Counted from the stretch's first letter, positions 24,261 to 32,958 are shown. The stretch: DNA of 37,155 nt from Nitrospirae bacterium CG2_30_70_394 (GCA_001873295.1 MNYW01000098.1:1-37155), one strand, 5' to 3'. Notes: generated by a model not told the origin, from the letters alone. Program-made: numbers and translations.

Positions 24261-24659
24261 ATGCGCTACACCGCCGACCACTCGCGTCCCCAGCGGCTCA
24301 ATGCCCAGCTCGTCGAGCTCCTCGCAGAGCTGATCAGCCGGCGGGTTAAGGACCCGCGCATCCACGGGGTCACGGTCACCGGCGCCGAGGTGGCGCCGGA
24401 CCTGCGCAACGCCCGCGTCTACGTCTCCCTCCTCAGCGGCGCGGACGACTGGGAGGAGGTCCACGCCGGCCTGATGGCGGCGGCGCCGTACCTACGCGGC
24501 CATCTCGGCAAGATGATGCGGGTGAAGCGGATCCCCGAGCTCGACTTCCGCTACGACCCCTCCTTGGAAGAGGGGGCGCACATCGAGGCGCTGCTGGCGA
24601 ATCTCGACATCCCGGAAGAAATCGACGACCCCGGCGAGCGCAAGGACGACGATGGATAA
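24261..24659 (+). CDS. rbfA: Ribosome-binding factor A
   Basis: A 132-aa KH-like factor for late 16S rRNA 5'-end maturation and cold adaptation. It matches the family from SRPQRLNAQLVELLAELISR through KDPRIHGVTVTGAEVAPDLRNARVYVSLL to IPELDFRYDPSLEEGAHIEALL, with an acidic C-terminal tail. It starts 161 bp after infB, a longer gap than its neighbours, and I see no Shine-Dalgarno before this ATG. No in-frame alternative gives a better family fit. The nrnA (DHH phosphoesterase) gene often found between rbfA and truB is absent; instead the rbfA stop overlaps truB by 8 bp. Confidence 0.95.
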   Translation: MRYTADHSRPQRLNAQLVELLAELISRRVKDPRIHGVTVTGAEVAPDLRNARVYVSLLSGADDWEEVHAGLMAAAPYLRGHLGKMMRVKRIPELDFRYDPSLEEGAHIEALLANLDIPEEIDDPGERKDDDG

Positions 24660-25608
24660 GGCAGCGCCACGCGGTGAATGGGGCCCCGGGGGCGAACCCC
24701 TCGGGGTGGTGGTGGTGGACAAGCCGCGCGGGATCACCTCCCACGCGGCGGTCGAGGTGGTGCGGCGGATCACCCACATCGAGCGGGTCGGCCACGTCGG
24801 CACCCTCGACCCGGCGGCGCGTGGCGTGCTGCCCCTGCTGGTGGGGAAGGCCACGCGCCTGTCGCGCTTCGCCACCGGCTGGCAGAAGGAGTACCACGCC
24901 ACCCTCCGTTTGGGGGAGGCACGCGACACCCAGGACCTCGACGGCGAGGTGATCTTCCGCGGCGCCACGAGCCACCTCACCGAGGGGGCAATCCGCGACG
25001 CCCTCGGCCACTTCGAAGGCGAGATCGAGCAGATCCCGCCCATGTACTCGGCGAAGAAGGTGGGGGGCGTGCCGCTGTACAAGCTGGCGCGCAAGGGCAA
25101 GGAGGTGGAGCGCGCGGCGAAGCGGGTCCGTGTCTACCGCCTCGTCGCCCTCGCCATCCGCCCCGGCGACCCCTTCTGGGAGGTCGACTTTGAGCTCCGC
25201 TGCTCCTCGGGCACCTTCGTGCGCACCATCTGCCACGACGTGGGGGAACGCCTCGGCTGTGGCGGCGTCCTCGCCACCTTGGTGCGCGCCGCCGCCGGCC
25301 CGTTCACCATCGCCGACGCCCTCTCCCTCGACGAGGTCGAGGCGCGCTGGCAGGCGGGGGGCGCCGCCGCCGTCTTGCGGCCGGTGGCCGACTGCTTTTC
25401 CCCGAGCCAGCGGGTGGTGGTGAACAGCGCCGGCCACGCCAAGCTGCGCAATGGCCAGACCATCACCCTCGCGGACATCACCCCGCCCACCGCCGAAACA
25501 ATCGCCGAACCGGCGCTCCTCTATTCCCCCGGAGGCACCCTGCTCGCGGTGGCGCGGCCGCTAGGGGAGCCGGTCTGGGGTTTCCGCCCCACCGCCGTCC
25601 TTGCGTGA
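24652..25608 (+). CDS. truB: tRNA pseudouridine-55 synthase
   Basis: Converts U55 in the T-loop of tRNAs to pseudouridine. It is 318 aa with the N-terminal VVDKPRGITSHAAVEVVRR, catalytic Asp53 in GHVGTLDPAARGVLPLLVGKATRL, YSAKKVGGVPLYKLARKGKEVER and RCSSGTFVRTICHDVGERLG, all conserved; a PUA-like C-terminal region follows. The ATG overlaps the end of rbfA by 8 bp and has AAGGA at 5-nt spacing, so it is translationally coupled. A 399-bp gap separates it from rpsO. Confidence 0.97.
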   Translation: MDKAAPRGEWGPGGEPLGVVVVDKPRGITSHAAVEVVRRITHIERVGHVGTLDPAARGVLPLLVGKATRLSRFATGWQKEYHATLRLGEARDTQDLDGEVIFRGATSHLTEGAIRDALGHFEGEIEQIPPMYSAKKVGGVPLYKLARKGKEVERAAKRVRVYRLVALAIRPGDPFWEVDFELRCSSGTFVRTICHDVGERLGCGGVLATLVRAAAGPFTIADALSLDEVEARWQAGGAAAVLRPVADCFSPSQRVVVNSAGHAKLRNGQTITLADITPPTAETIAEPALLYSPGGTLLAVARPLGEPVWGFRPTAVLA

Positions 25609-26007
25609 GACGGGCGCGGCGCCCACCCCAACCGCGCGCCGCCGCCACGGCCCAGATCCTCGACCCCGCGCCACGTGGCCCGCGCCCCGCCGGCGGTCCA
25701 CCCACCCCTGGGCCAGCCGCCACACGACACCATTTTCAAGCTGGGTAGCGCCCTGAACCTGAGGCTGCATGCAAAGCCGGTGCACGGTGAGCCCACCCTC
25801 CACCCCCGCGCCAGAGGCGCAAACGGCCAACGCCAAGCCGCGCGGCTCGCCCATTCCACGACCGTCGACCCCCCCCCTACCCTTTGCTCCGCTGGCCCGC
25901 GCGTGGTACAACGCGCGCCTGTCCACGAGACACTCACACCACCGGCGGCGTGATCGCACGTCGCGCCCGTCGCCTATCCGCGGCGGGAATCGTAGAGGGA
26001 ACGAGAG
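25609..26007. other. Intergenic region upstream of rpsO
   Basis: This 399-bp stretch has no supported gene. Its right end holds the probable rpsO promoter and leader. Near truB there is a short GGGC...GCCC hairpin just after the stop codon. Open frames on both strands lack ribosome sites. Confidence 0.5.
25884..25912 (+). promoter_or_regulatory. Putative rpsO promoter
   Basis: TTGCTC (25884-25889) and TACAAC (25907-25912) are separated by 17 bp, and TGG precedes the -10 hexamer, giving the extended -10 form TGGTACAAC. Initiation near 25919 would leave an approximately 89-nt leader before rpsO, a length that allows S15-type autoregulatory structure. Confidence 0.45.
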
Positions 26008-26277
26008 ATGGCATTCACCCACGATCAGAAGACCGACATCATCCAGGCGTTCGCCGTCCATGACGGCGATACGGGATCGCCCGAGGTGCAGATTGCCCTC
26101 ATCACCGAACGCCTTCGTTACCTCAACGGGCACTTCCAGGACCACCAGAAGGATCACCACTCGCGCCGCGGGCTCCTCAAGCTCGTTGGCCAGCGCCGCC
26201 GGCTTCTCGACTATCTGAGAAAGAAGAACATCGAGCGCTACCGCACGATCATCGAGCGTCTCGGTATCCGCCGGTAG
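26008..26277 (+). CDS. rpsO: 30S ribosomal protein S15
   Basis: An 89-aa primary 16S rRNA-binding protein of the 30S platform, of standard length. It contains the family signature regions [21 protein letters not shown] and [20 protein letters not shown], ending [20 protein letters not shown]. The ATG is preceded by AGAGGGAACGAGAG. It pairs with the downstream pnp, the usual arrangement, with 85 bp between them. Confidence 0.98.
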   Translation: MAFTHDQKTDIIQAFAVHDGDTGSPEVQIALITERLRYLNGHFQDHQKDHHSRRGLLKLVGQRRRLLDYLRKKNIERYRTIIERLGIRR

Positions 26278-26293
26278 GTTCGGCCGTAAGCGT

Positions 26294-26349
26294 CCGGCTC
26301 GCCCGCTCTTCGGGCGCCGGCCAAGTGCACCCACCAGGGGGTGAGGTGC
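26294..26349 (+). promoter_or_regulatory. Double hairpin in the pnp leader
   Basis: Hairpin 1 pairs CGCCCG (26300-26305) with CGGGCG (26311-26316) around a 5-nt loop, extended by CCGG/CCGG arms across a 2-nt bulge. Hairpin 2 pairs GCACC-CACC (26327-26335) with GGTG-A-GGTGC (26340-26349), with one bulged A, and stops directly before the GGAGGAG ribosome site of pnp. In E. coli the rpsO-pnp gap holds an RNase III/PNPase-processed stem; this may be its counterpart. Confidence 0.45.
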
Positions 26350-26362
26350 GGAGGAGTCTGCA

Positions 26363-28486
26363 TTGGAGCGTCATACCGTCAACACTGAAATCGGTGGTCG
26401 TCCACTCATCCTGGAGACCGGCTGGCTCGCCAAGCAGGCGAACGGCGCCTGCATGGTCAAGTACGGCGATACCCACATCCTGGTCACCGCCGTGGGGGTC
26501 ACGGAGACCAAGGCGGACCAGGACTTTTTCCCCCTGACGGTCAACTACCAGGAGAAGTTTTCCGCCTCTGGCCGGATCCCGGGCGGCTACCTGCGGCGCG
26601 AGGGCCGATCCGGTGACCACGAGACCCTCAACTCCCGCCTCATCGACCGTACCCTGCGGCCGCTCTTCGACAAGCGGTACCGGTCAGAGACCCAGATCAT
26701 CGCCACGGTCTACTCCCTCGATCCCGACTGCTCGCCGGACACCGCGGCGATGATCGGTGCCTCCGCCGCGCTGACCCTCTCCGACATCCCCTTCCTCGGC
26801 CCGATCGCCGGGGTCCGGATCGGCCGCATCCGCGGCGCGCTGGTGGTCAACCCGTCGCGCGCCCAACTCGAGGACTCCGACCTCGACCTGATGGTCGCCG
26901 GCACCCACGAGGCGATCAACATGGTGGAGGCGGGGGCGAAGGAGATCTCCGAGGCGGTGATGATCGACGCCCTCATGCTCGCTCATGACGAGATCCGCCG
27001 CCTGTGCGAGCTGCAGGCCGCCTGGGCGAAGGAGGTGGGCAAGGCGAAGCGGGCCCTCACCGAGGTGGCGCCCGACCCCGCCTTCGTGGCGATCGAGAAG
27101 AAGGTCCGCACCTTCGCCACCCCGAAGATCACCGCGGCGAACGTGGTGAAGGGTAAGTTCGCCCGCCAGGCCGCCCTCGACGCGGTGAAGGAGGAGAGCC
27201 TCGCGAAGTTCGACCCCGAAGGGCTGCTCCGCACCCCGATCAAGGCGCTGCTCCACGACCTCGAGGCAGAGGTGATGCGCCAGCAGATCCTCGACCAGGG
27301 GGTGCGCTCCGACGGCCGCAAACTGAACGAGATCCGCAAGATCACCTGCGAGGTGGGGGTGTTGCCACGGACCCACGGCTCCGCGGTCTTCACCCGCGGC
27401 GAAACCCAGGCGCTGGTGGCCACCACCCTCGGCGTTGGACGTGACGCCCAGCGCCTCGACACGATCTACGGCGACATCAACGAGCGCTTCCTGCTCCACT
27501 ACAACTTTCCCCCCTTCTCGGTGGGCGAGGCGAAGATGCTCCGCTCCCCGGGGAGGCGGGAGATCGGCCACGGGGCGCTGGCCGCCCGCGCCATCCGCGC
27601 GCTGCTGCCAAGCGAGGAGAGCTTCCCGTACGTCATCCGCGTCCTGTCGGAGATCCTCGAATCCAACGGCTCCTCCTCCATGGCCACCGTGTGTGGCGGC
27701 GTCCTCTCCCTCATGGACGCCGGCGTCCCGATCCGTAAACCCGCCTCGGGCATCGCCATGGGGCTGGTGAAGGAGGGCGACAAGATCGCCATCCTCTCCG
27801 ACATCATGGGGGTCGAGGACCACCTCGGCGACATGGACTTCAAGGTGTGTGGCACCGAGGACGGGATCACCGCCTTGCAGATGGACATCAAGATCAGCGG
27901 GGTCAACCGGGAGGTCATGGAGAGCGCCCTCGGCCAGGCGCGCGACGGGCGGCTCCACATCCTCTCGAAGATGCGCGAGGGGCTCGCGGCGCCACGCAAG
28001 GAGCTCTCCGCCTACGCCCCGCGGATCACCACCCTCAAGATCCACCCGGACAAGATCCGCGAAATCATCGGCCCCGGCGGCAAGGTGATCCGCTCCATCC
28101 AGGACACCACGGGCTGCAAGATCGACGTCTCCGACGACGGTACCGTCCTCATCGCCACCGACAACGCCGCCGCGGCAAAGGCTGCCCGGGAGATGATTGA
28201 AGGGATCGTCGAAGAGGCGAAAGTCGGCAAGGTCTACGACGGCATCGTCCGCAAGATCATGGACTTCGGCGCATTCGTGCAGGTAATGCCTGGCACCGAC
28301 GGCCTGGTCCACGTCTCCCAGATCGCCAACGAGCGGGTGGAGAACGTGCGCGACTACCTGAAGGAGGGGCAGAAGGTGCGGGTCAAGTGCATCCGCGTCG
28401 ACAACAACGGCAAGATCTCCCTCTCCATGAAGGAGCTGGAGCAGGAGCTGGAGCTGGAGCAGGAGACGGAGGCGGAAGAGAAGTAG
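26363..28486 (+). CDS. pnp: Polyribonucleotide nucleotidyltransferase (PNPase)
   Basis: A 707-aa phosphorolytic 3'-5' exoribonuclease and degradosome-type enzyme. It has two RNase PH domains (about 1-230 and 300-540; the second has [15 protein letters not shown] and [31 protein letters not shown]), a helical linker, the KH domain ([21 protein letters not shown]) and the S1 domain ([20 protein letters not shown], then [10 protein letters not shown]), ending in a Glu-rich tail. The start is TTG at 26363, supported by GGAGGAG at 6-nt spacing and by the family N-terminus ([20 protein letters not shown]). It is the last gene of the translation cluster. Confidence 0.98.
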   Translation: MERHTVNTEIGGRPLILETGWLAKQANGACMVKYGDTHILVTAVGVTETKADQDFFPLTVNYQEKFSASGRIPGGYLRREGRSGDHETLNSRLIDRTLRPLFDKRYRSETQIIATVYSLDPDCSPDTAAMIGASAALTLSDIPFLGPIAGVRIGRIRGALVVNPSRAQLEDSDLDLMVAGTHEAINMVEAGAKEISEAVMIDALMLAHDEIRRLCELQAAWAKEVGKAKRALTEVAPDPAFVAIEKKVRTFATPKITAANVVKGKFARQAALDAVKEESLAKFDPEGLLRTPIKALLHDLEAEVMRQQILDQGVRSDGRKLNEIRKITCEVGVLPRTHGSAVFTRGETQALVATTLGVGRDAQRLDTIYGDINERFLLHYNFPPFSVGEAKMLRSPGRREIGHGALAARAIRALLPSEESFPYVIRVLSEILESNGSSSMATVCGGVLSLMDAGVPIRKPASGIAMGLVKEGDKIAILSDIMGVEDHLGDMDFKVCGTEDGITALQMDIKISGVNREVMESALGQARDGRLHILSKMREGLAAPRKELSAYAPRITTLKIHPDKIREIIGPGGKVIRSIQDTTGCKIDVSDDGTVLIATDNAAAAKAAREMIEGIVEEAKVGKVYDGIVRKIMDFGAFVQVMPGTDGLVHVSQIANERVENVRDYLKEGQKVRVKCIRVDNNGKISLSMKELEQELELEQETEAEEK

Positions 28487-28499
28487 GGAGCAGGGAGCA

Positions 28500-28531
28500 G
28501 GGGGGGTTGGGCGCGTCGCGGCCACCCCCCC
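28500..28531 (+). terminator. GC-only hairpin after pnp
   Basis: A run of seven G plus T and GG pairs with CC, A and seven C, with one bulged T and an approximately 11-nt loop. It begins 14 bp after the pnp stop. There is no T-run after it. Confidence 0.4.
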
Positions 28532-28554
28532 GAACCTGGCAGCCGTAGCGAGCG

Positions 28555-28998
28555 ATGGAGCTGCCCGTCCAGATCCTCCCTCACGGGACGGGGCTGCCCC
28601 TGCCCGCCTACCACTCGGACCACGCCTCCGGCCTTGACCTGCGGGCGGCGGTGGCCGAGCCGCTGACCCTCCCCCCCGGGGGGCGCGCCCTCATCCCCAC
28701 CGGCCTCGCGATCGCCGTGGCGGTGGGCTACGAAGCGCAGGTTCGCCCCCGCTCGGGGCTCGCCCTCGACCACGGCATCACCTGCCTCAACACCCCCGGC
28801 ACGATCGACGCCGACTACCGCGGCGAGGTGCAGGTCCTCCTCGCCAACCTCGGCGCCGACCCCTTCACAGTGGCGCGCGGCGACCGCATCGCCCAACTCG
28901 TTGTCACCCCAGTCGTCCGCCCACAGCCGGTACCGGTCGCCGCCCTCCCCCCCACCGGCCGCGGCAACGGCGGCTTCGGCCACACCGGCCGCGCCTGA
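28555..28998 (+). CDS. dut: dUTP pyrophosphatase (dUTPase)
   Basis: Hydrolyses dUTP to dUMP and pyrophosphate, keeping uracil out of DNA. The 147-aa trimeric-type enzyme has all five motifs: ASGLDLRA (24-31), PRSGLA (65-70), [11 protein letters not shown] (82-92, catalytic Asp in DADYR), RGDRIAQLV (108-116) and C-terminal [10 protein letters not shown] (136-145). In motif 5 the usual Ser of GFGSTG is His143, a small variation. The Shine-Dalgarno is weak. It stands 68 bp after pnp, a common placement in deltaproteobacteria, and may be read through from pnp. Confidence 0.97.
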   Translation: MELPVQILPHGTGLPLPAYHSDHASGLDLRAAVAEPLTLPPGGRALIPTGLAIAVAVGYEAQVRPRSGLALDHGITCLNTPGTIDADYRGEVQVLLANLGADPFTVARGDRIAQLVVTPVVRPQPVPVAALPPTGRGNGGFGHTGRA

Positions 28999-29019
28999 GA
29001 GGCCTGGCGCCGGCGCGAG

Positions 29020-29061
29020 CGACCGCGCCGCCGCCGCGCCCTCCCCACCCCGGCGCGGTCG
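29020..29061 (+). terminator. GC-only hairpin after dut
   Basis: Perfect 11-bp arms, CGACCGCGCCG (29020-29030) and CGGCGCGGTCG (29051-29061), flank a 20-nt loop. It lies 22 bp after the dut stop and has no T-run. Confidence 0.45.
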
Positions 29062-29130
29062 GAGTAGGTCACCCCGGCGATCCGCGCGCCCCGCGCGGCC
29101 AACCCGATGGGGCCTCCAGCGCCGCAAGGA

Positions 29131-29159
29131 TTCGGCCCCTCGCGCGGGAGGGGACGACG
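29131..29159 (+). repeat. 29-bp direct repeat with hairpin, copy 1
   Basis: TTCGGCCCCTCGCGCGGGAG, then GGG, A and CGACG. It matches the copy at 29192-29220 except for A in place of C at the 24th base. It contains CCCCTC-GCGCGG-GAGGGG. Confidence 0.85.
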
Positions 29160-29191
29160 AGAAGACCATCCTGGTAGGCGTAGACGCACAC

Positions 29192-29220
29192 TTCGGCCCC
29201 TCGCGCGGGAGGGGCCGACG
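29192..29220 (+). repeat. 29-bp direct repeat with hairpin, copy 2
   Basis: Second copy, 61 bp after the first. Here the C at position 24 completes perfect 10-bp arms, TCGGCCCCTC (29193-29202) and GAGGGGCCGA (29209-29218), around a 6-nt GCGCGG loop. It resembles a small REP-like element. Confidence 0.85.
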
Positions 29221-29425
29221 GCGCGATCTCCCACCCAACCGCTCGGCCGAAGCCAGTTGGACCGCGACCCGTGGTGGTGGTGCCACAGACCGGTGCCTTG
29301 GCTGCGGCCGGGGTGACGAGAATCTGCCGCGATCTTCCACCCCCGGGTAGACGCCGGTTGTGCCGGCCACCCCGCCGCCACCCGCCATGGGACTCGCCGC
29401 CTGCGCGTGGCATCCTCCCGCCCCC

Positions 29426-31879
29426 ATGGCCCTCACCCCGGTCCGGATCCCTGCTCGCGTGCGCGCGGCGATCGCCGGTGAGATCGCCGCCGCAGGCGAC
29501 GTTGAGCTCTTCTTCACCGCCACCACCGACCCCGCCGGCGACCTCGTCGCGGTCGAACTCCTCGCCCGCGGCCACGCCAGCGCGGTCCCGGCGATCACCC
29601 GCGACCTCGTCCCCGGCCAGGTGGTCCTCCACAACCACCCGTCGGGCAACCTCACCCCGTCCGACCCAGACCTCGAGGTCGCCTCGCGGCTGGGCGAGCG
29701 CGGCGTTGGCTTCGTCATCGTGGACAACGAGGCGAGCCGCGACCTCACGGTCACCCGCCCCCACCGGCCGCCGCCCGAACGGCCGGTGGACATGGACTGG
29801 GTGGAGCAGTTCTTCGCTGCCGGCGGCCCCCTGGCCACCCGTTTCGCCGCCTACGAGCCCAGGCCGCCACAGGTGGCGATGGCGAAGGCGGCGGCGGAGG
29901 TGATCAACCAGGCGCGGCCGCGCCTGGTGGAGGCGGGGACCGGCACCGGCAAGTCGCTCGCCTACCTGGTGCCCGCGGCGCGCTGGGCGCAGCAAAACCA
30001 GAAGCGGGTGGTGATCGCCACCCACACGATCCACCTCCAGCAGCAGCTCATCACCAAGGACATCCCGCAGCTCGCCGCAGCCCTCGATTCGCCCCTCAAG
30101 GCGGTGTTGGTGAAGGGGCGCGGGAACTACCTCTGCCTGCGCAAGCTCGACGAGGCCATCGCCCAAAGCGACCTCTTCGACGCGGGCGAGCAGCCGGTGG
30201 TGGCGGCGCTGGCCGAGTGGGCGAGGACCACCCGCGACGGCTCCCTCGCCGACCTACCCGATCCCCCACCCCCGGCGGTGTGGGAACGGCTGGCCTCCGA
30301 CGCCGACTCCACCCTGCGCGCCCGCTGTCCCCATTTCGACCGCTGCTTCTTTTACCAGGCGCGACGCCACGCCGCCGCCGCCCACCTCCTGATCGCCAAC
30401 CACGCCCTGCTCGCCGCCGACCTGGCGGTGCGGGCGGCAAGCGGCGGCGGGGAGACCGCGGCGGTCCTGCCGCCCTACCACCGGGTGGTGATCGACGAGG
30501 CGCACCACCTGGAGGAAGCCGCGGTGCACCACCTCGGCACCCAGACCTCGCGCCTGGCCTGCCTGCGCGCCCTGGGCCGACTCCACCGGGCCAAGGGGGG
30601 GAGCCTGCTCGCCCAGCTCGGCCGGGCACTGGCCAAGCTTCCGCCGTTCGCGGAGCAGGCAGGGCTCATGCGCAAGGTGCACGACGGACTTGGGGCGCGG
30701 ATCGGCGAGGCGCGCGCCCTCACCGAGTCGTGCTTCGACGACCTCGACCGCCTGCTCCTCCCCGACCCGCTCCTGTCGAACTGCGACCTCGACGCGGAGG
30801 CGACCGCCCCCCAGCGGCCCGCGACCGATCGGCTCTTGAAGGAGCTCGGCGCCACCCTCTCGGCTACCGCCCGCGACGTCCATCGGCTGCTCAAGCAGTG
30901 CGCGGCCCTGCCCCCCACCATCGCCGACGGACTCGCCTCGCCCCTCACCGACTGCGCCGGCGGGGTGAACCGGCTGCTCGCCGTGGCCGACGGACTCCTC
31001 ACCCTGACCGGCCCGCGGCCGGAAAACCGGGTGCGCTGGGTGGAGCGGCGGCGGAGCAATCTGGTCGGCTTCTCCCTGCCGGTGGAGCTGCGCGACGAGC
31101 TCGCCCAGGCCCTCTTCCGCCCCTTCCCCGGGACGCTCCTCACCTCCGCGACCCTGTCCACCGGCAACGACTGCGCCTTCGTCGCCGACCGCCTCGGCCT
31201 CGGCGACGGCGAGCCCACGCCGCTTTCCCCCCTCGTCCTCCCCTCCCCCTTCGACTACCCCCACCAGCTCCGCTGCCTCTGCCCCACCGACCTGCCGGAG
31301 GTAAACGAGCCGCGCTTCGACCAGGCGGCCGCCGACCTCATCGCGACCATCGCCCGCCGCCACGGCGGCCGCACCCTGGTCCTTACCACCGCCTTCCGCC
31401 AGGTCCGCTCCCTGGCCCTGGCCCTGCGCGACGGTCTGGCGCCGGAGATTACCGTCCTCGCCCAGGGCGAACAGGACCGCCACCTTCTCTTGGAGCGCTT
31501 TCGCACCGACACCGGCTTCTTGCTCATCGCCACCGACTCCTTCTGGGAGGGGATCGACGTGGTGGGGCCGGCCCTGTCGGCGGTGGTGATCACCCGCCTC
31601 CCCTTCCGGGTCCCCGACGATCCCCTGGAGGTCGCCCGCACCGAGGCCCTGCGCGCCCGCGGCCGTCAGCCCTTTGCCCATTACACGGTTCCCATCGCCA
31701 TCCTCAAGCTCCGCCAGGGGGTCGGCCGGCTGATCCGCTCGCGCACCGACCGCGGCGAGGTGTGGATCCTCGACCACCGCCTGGTGCATAAGTCCTACGG
31801 CGCCCGCTTCCGCAACGCCCTGCCGGTGGCGGTCGAGGCGGGCGCGGCGGCGCGCCTGCTGGCAGGGCTGGAGGGGTAG
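29426..31879 (+). CDS. JAB (RadC-like) domain fused to DinG/XPD-family helicase
   Basis: An 817-aa two-part protein. The N-terminal ~110 residues are a RadC-like JAB/MPN+ domain with the full metal motif H-x-H-x7-S-x2-D: His69, His71, Ser79 and Asp82 in LHNHPSGNLTPSDPD, plus upstream Glu44. The rest is a superfamily 2 DinG/XPD-like 5'-3' helicase: Walker A GTGTGKS (171-177), motif II DEAH (357-360), LLTSATLS, FWEGIDVVG and the motif VI region GVGRLIRS. The iron-sulfur domain has Cys237, Cys301 and Cys307, but the ligand expected five residues before Cys301 is Thr296. I start at ATG 29426, where the domain begins; GTG at 29360 would add a Pro/Ala-rich tail. No Shine-Dalgarno is evident. Such fusions are known in deltaproteobacteria; a DNA-repair role is inferred. 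The beta-propeller gene follows after 20 bp. Confidence 0.9.
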   Translation: MALTPVRIPARVRAAIAGEIAAAGDVELFFTATTDPAGDLVAVELLARGHASAVPAITRDLVPGQVVLHNHPSGNLTPSDPDLEVASRLGERGVGFVIVDNEASRDLTVTRPHRPPPERPVDMDWVEQFFAAGGPLATRFAAYEPRPPQVAMAKAAAEVINQARPRLVEAGTGTGKSLAYLVPAARWAQQNQKRVVIATHTIHLQQQLITKDIPQLAAALDSPLKAVLVKGRGNYLCLRKLDEAIAQSDLFDAGEQPVVAALAEWARTTRDGSLADLPDPPPPAVWERLASDADSTLRARCPHFDRCFFYQARRHAAAAHLLIANHALLAADLAVRAASGGGETAAVLPPYHRVVIDEAHHLEEAAVHHLGTQTSRLACLRALGRLHRAKGGSLLAQLGRALAKLPPFAEQAGLMRKVHDGLGARIGEARALTESCFDDLDRLLLPDPLLSNCDLDAEATAPQRPATDRLLKELGATLSATARDVHRLLKQCAALPPTIADGLASPLTDCAGGVNRLLAVADGLLTLTGPRPENRVRWVERRRSNLVGFSLPVELRDELAQALFRPFPGTLLTSATLSTGNDCAFVADRLGLGDGEPTPLSPLVLPSPFDYPHQLRCLCPTDLPEVNEPRFDQAAADLIATIARRHGGRTLVLTTAFRQVRSLALALRDGLAPEITVLAQGEQDRHLLLERFRTDTGFLLIATDSFWEGIDVVGPALSAVVITRLPFRVPDDPLEVARTEALRARGRQPFAHYTVPIAILKLRQGVGRLIRSRTDRGEVWILDHRLVHKSYGARFRNALPVAVEAGAAARLLAGLEG

Positions 31880-31899
31880 CTCCGCCGCGGAGAATCGTC

Positions 31900-32772
31900 A
31901 TGGCCAAGATCCCTCGCAGTTTCACCCTCCCCCTCCTTCTCTCGCTCGCCCGGGTGGTACCGGCGCACGCGGCGACGGCGACGGTCGCGTTCGAGATTCA
32001 CGACGGGATTCGCCAGCCCGAGTCGGTCCTCTACGAGGCGGCCCGCCAGCGGCTGATCATCGCCAACATGGGCGGCGGAGAGGCCACCCTCGACGACCAC
32101 AACGGCTTTCTCGCGGTCGCGGATCTCAAGACGCGGCGGGCGCGGCGCTGGGCGGGTGGCCTGTCAGCGCCGAAGGGGATGGGGATCGCCGGCGAGGTGG
32201 TGGTGGTCGCCGACATCCACCGCCTGGTCGCCTTCGACCTCGCCACCGGCGCCCAGCGCTGGGTGCGAGAGCTCCCCGGCGCCGAGTTTCTCAACGACAT
32301 CGCGGTGGGCACCGACCGCACCCTCTATTGCTCCGACACGGCCACCCACCGGATCTGGCGCCTGCGCCCCGGGGGCGATCCCGAGCCCTTCGTCGACGAT
32401 CCGCTCCTCGACGGCCCGAACGGCCTGGCAGTCGACGGCGACCGGTTGCTGGTCGCCACCTGGGGCCACCACCAGCGCGGCCGGGTGGTGGCGATCGACC
32501 TTGCCAGCCGCCGCCTGACCGACCTCTTCCCCGCCGGCCCGTTCTCGCACCTCGATGGCATCGTCGCGGCGGGCCACGGCCACTGGCTGGTGACCGATCA
32601 CGCGGCCGGCACCCTCTTGCGCCTCACCCCGGGGAGGCCGCCCCAGACCCTCTTGGCGGGCGTGGCCACGGTCGCCGACCTGGCGGTGGTGGTGGAGAAG
32701 GGGCTCGCCCTCTTGCCGATCCTCGACGAGGACCGGGTCATCGCCGTGGGGGTCGCGCCGCCGGCAGAGTGA
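31900..32772 (+). CDS. Periplasmic SMP-30/NHL-like beta-propeller protein
   Basis: A 290-aa protein with an N-terminal signal peptide (MAKIPRSFTLPLLLSLARVV, likely cut after PAHA at 24). The mature part shows repeated blades of the SMP-30/gluconolactonase or NHL type: VLYEAARQRLIIANMGG, GMGIAGEVVVVADIHRLVAF, FLNDIAVGTDRTLYCSDTAT, GPNGLAVDGDRLLVATWG and HLDGIVAAGHGHWLVTDHAAG. The ND and GPNGLA elements recall the metal-binding loops of SMP-30 lactonases, but I cannot confirm catalytic residues, so it may be a binding protein. GGAG lies 7 nt before the ATG. It probably shares a transcript with the helicase gene and precedes an RND exporter by 353 bp. Confidence 0.85.
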   Translation: MAKIPRSFTLPLLLSLARVVPAHAATATVAFEIHDGIRQPESVLYEAARQRLIIANMGGGEATLDDHNGFLAVADLKTRRARRWAGGLSAPKGMGIAGEVVVVADIHRLVAFDLATGAQRWVRELPGAEFLNDIAVGTDRTLYCSDTATHRIWRLRPGGDPEPFVDDPLLDGPNGLAVDGDRLLVATWGHHQRGRVVAIDLASRRLTDLFPAGPFSHLDGIVAAGHGHWLVTDHAAGTLLRLTPGRPPQTLLAGVATVADLAVVVEKGLALLPILDEDRVIAVGVAPPAE

Positions 32773-32795
32773 CCACCCGACGCGGCCATTCCGCA

Positions 32796-32825
32796 CGGCT
32801 CCCCGCGCCGCGGCGCTGGGAGCCG
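32796..32825 (+). terminator. GC-only hairpin after beta-propeller gene
   Basis: Eight-bp arms CGGCTCCC (32796-32803) and GGGAGCCG (32818-32825) enclose GCGCCGCGGCGC, itself a perfect 12-bp palindrome, across a single C/T mismatch. It is 23 bp after the stop codon and has no T-run. Confidence 0.5.
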
Positions 32826-32958
32826 CGCGCCCCCACCGTCTGACCGACAGACCGGTCGCCACCGGCTGCGCCCGCCGCGCGGGCCGCTCCCACGCGCTGA
32901 ACCGGCCCACCCACCGCCGGCGTGACCTCCAGCGGCGTGGGCTGCGACCACCGCCACC

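Larger units (their letters stand above)
28999..29425. other. Intergenic region between dut and the JAB-DinG gene
   Basis: This 427-bp stretch contains an 11-bp-arm hairpin near dut and two copies of a 29-bp repeat. No gene with a ribosome site is supported. The helicase frame is open from 29360, but the sequence before 29426 is Pro/Ala-rich and not family-like. Confidence 0.5.
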
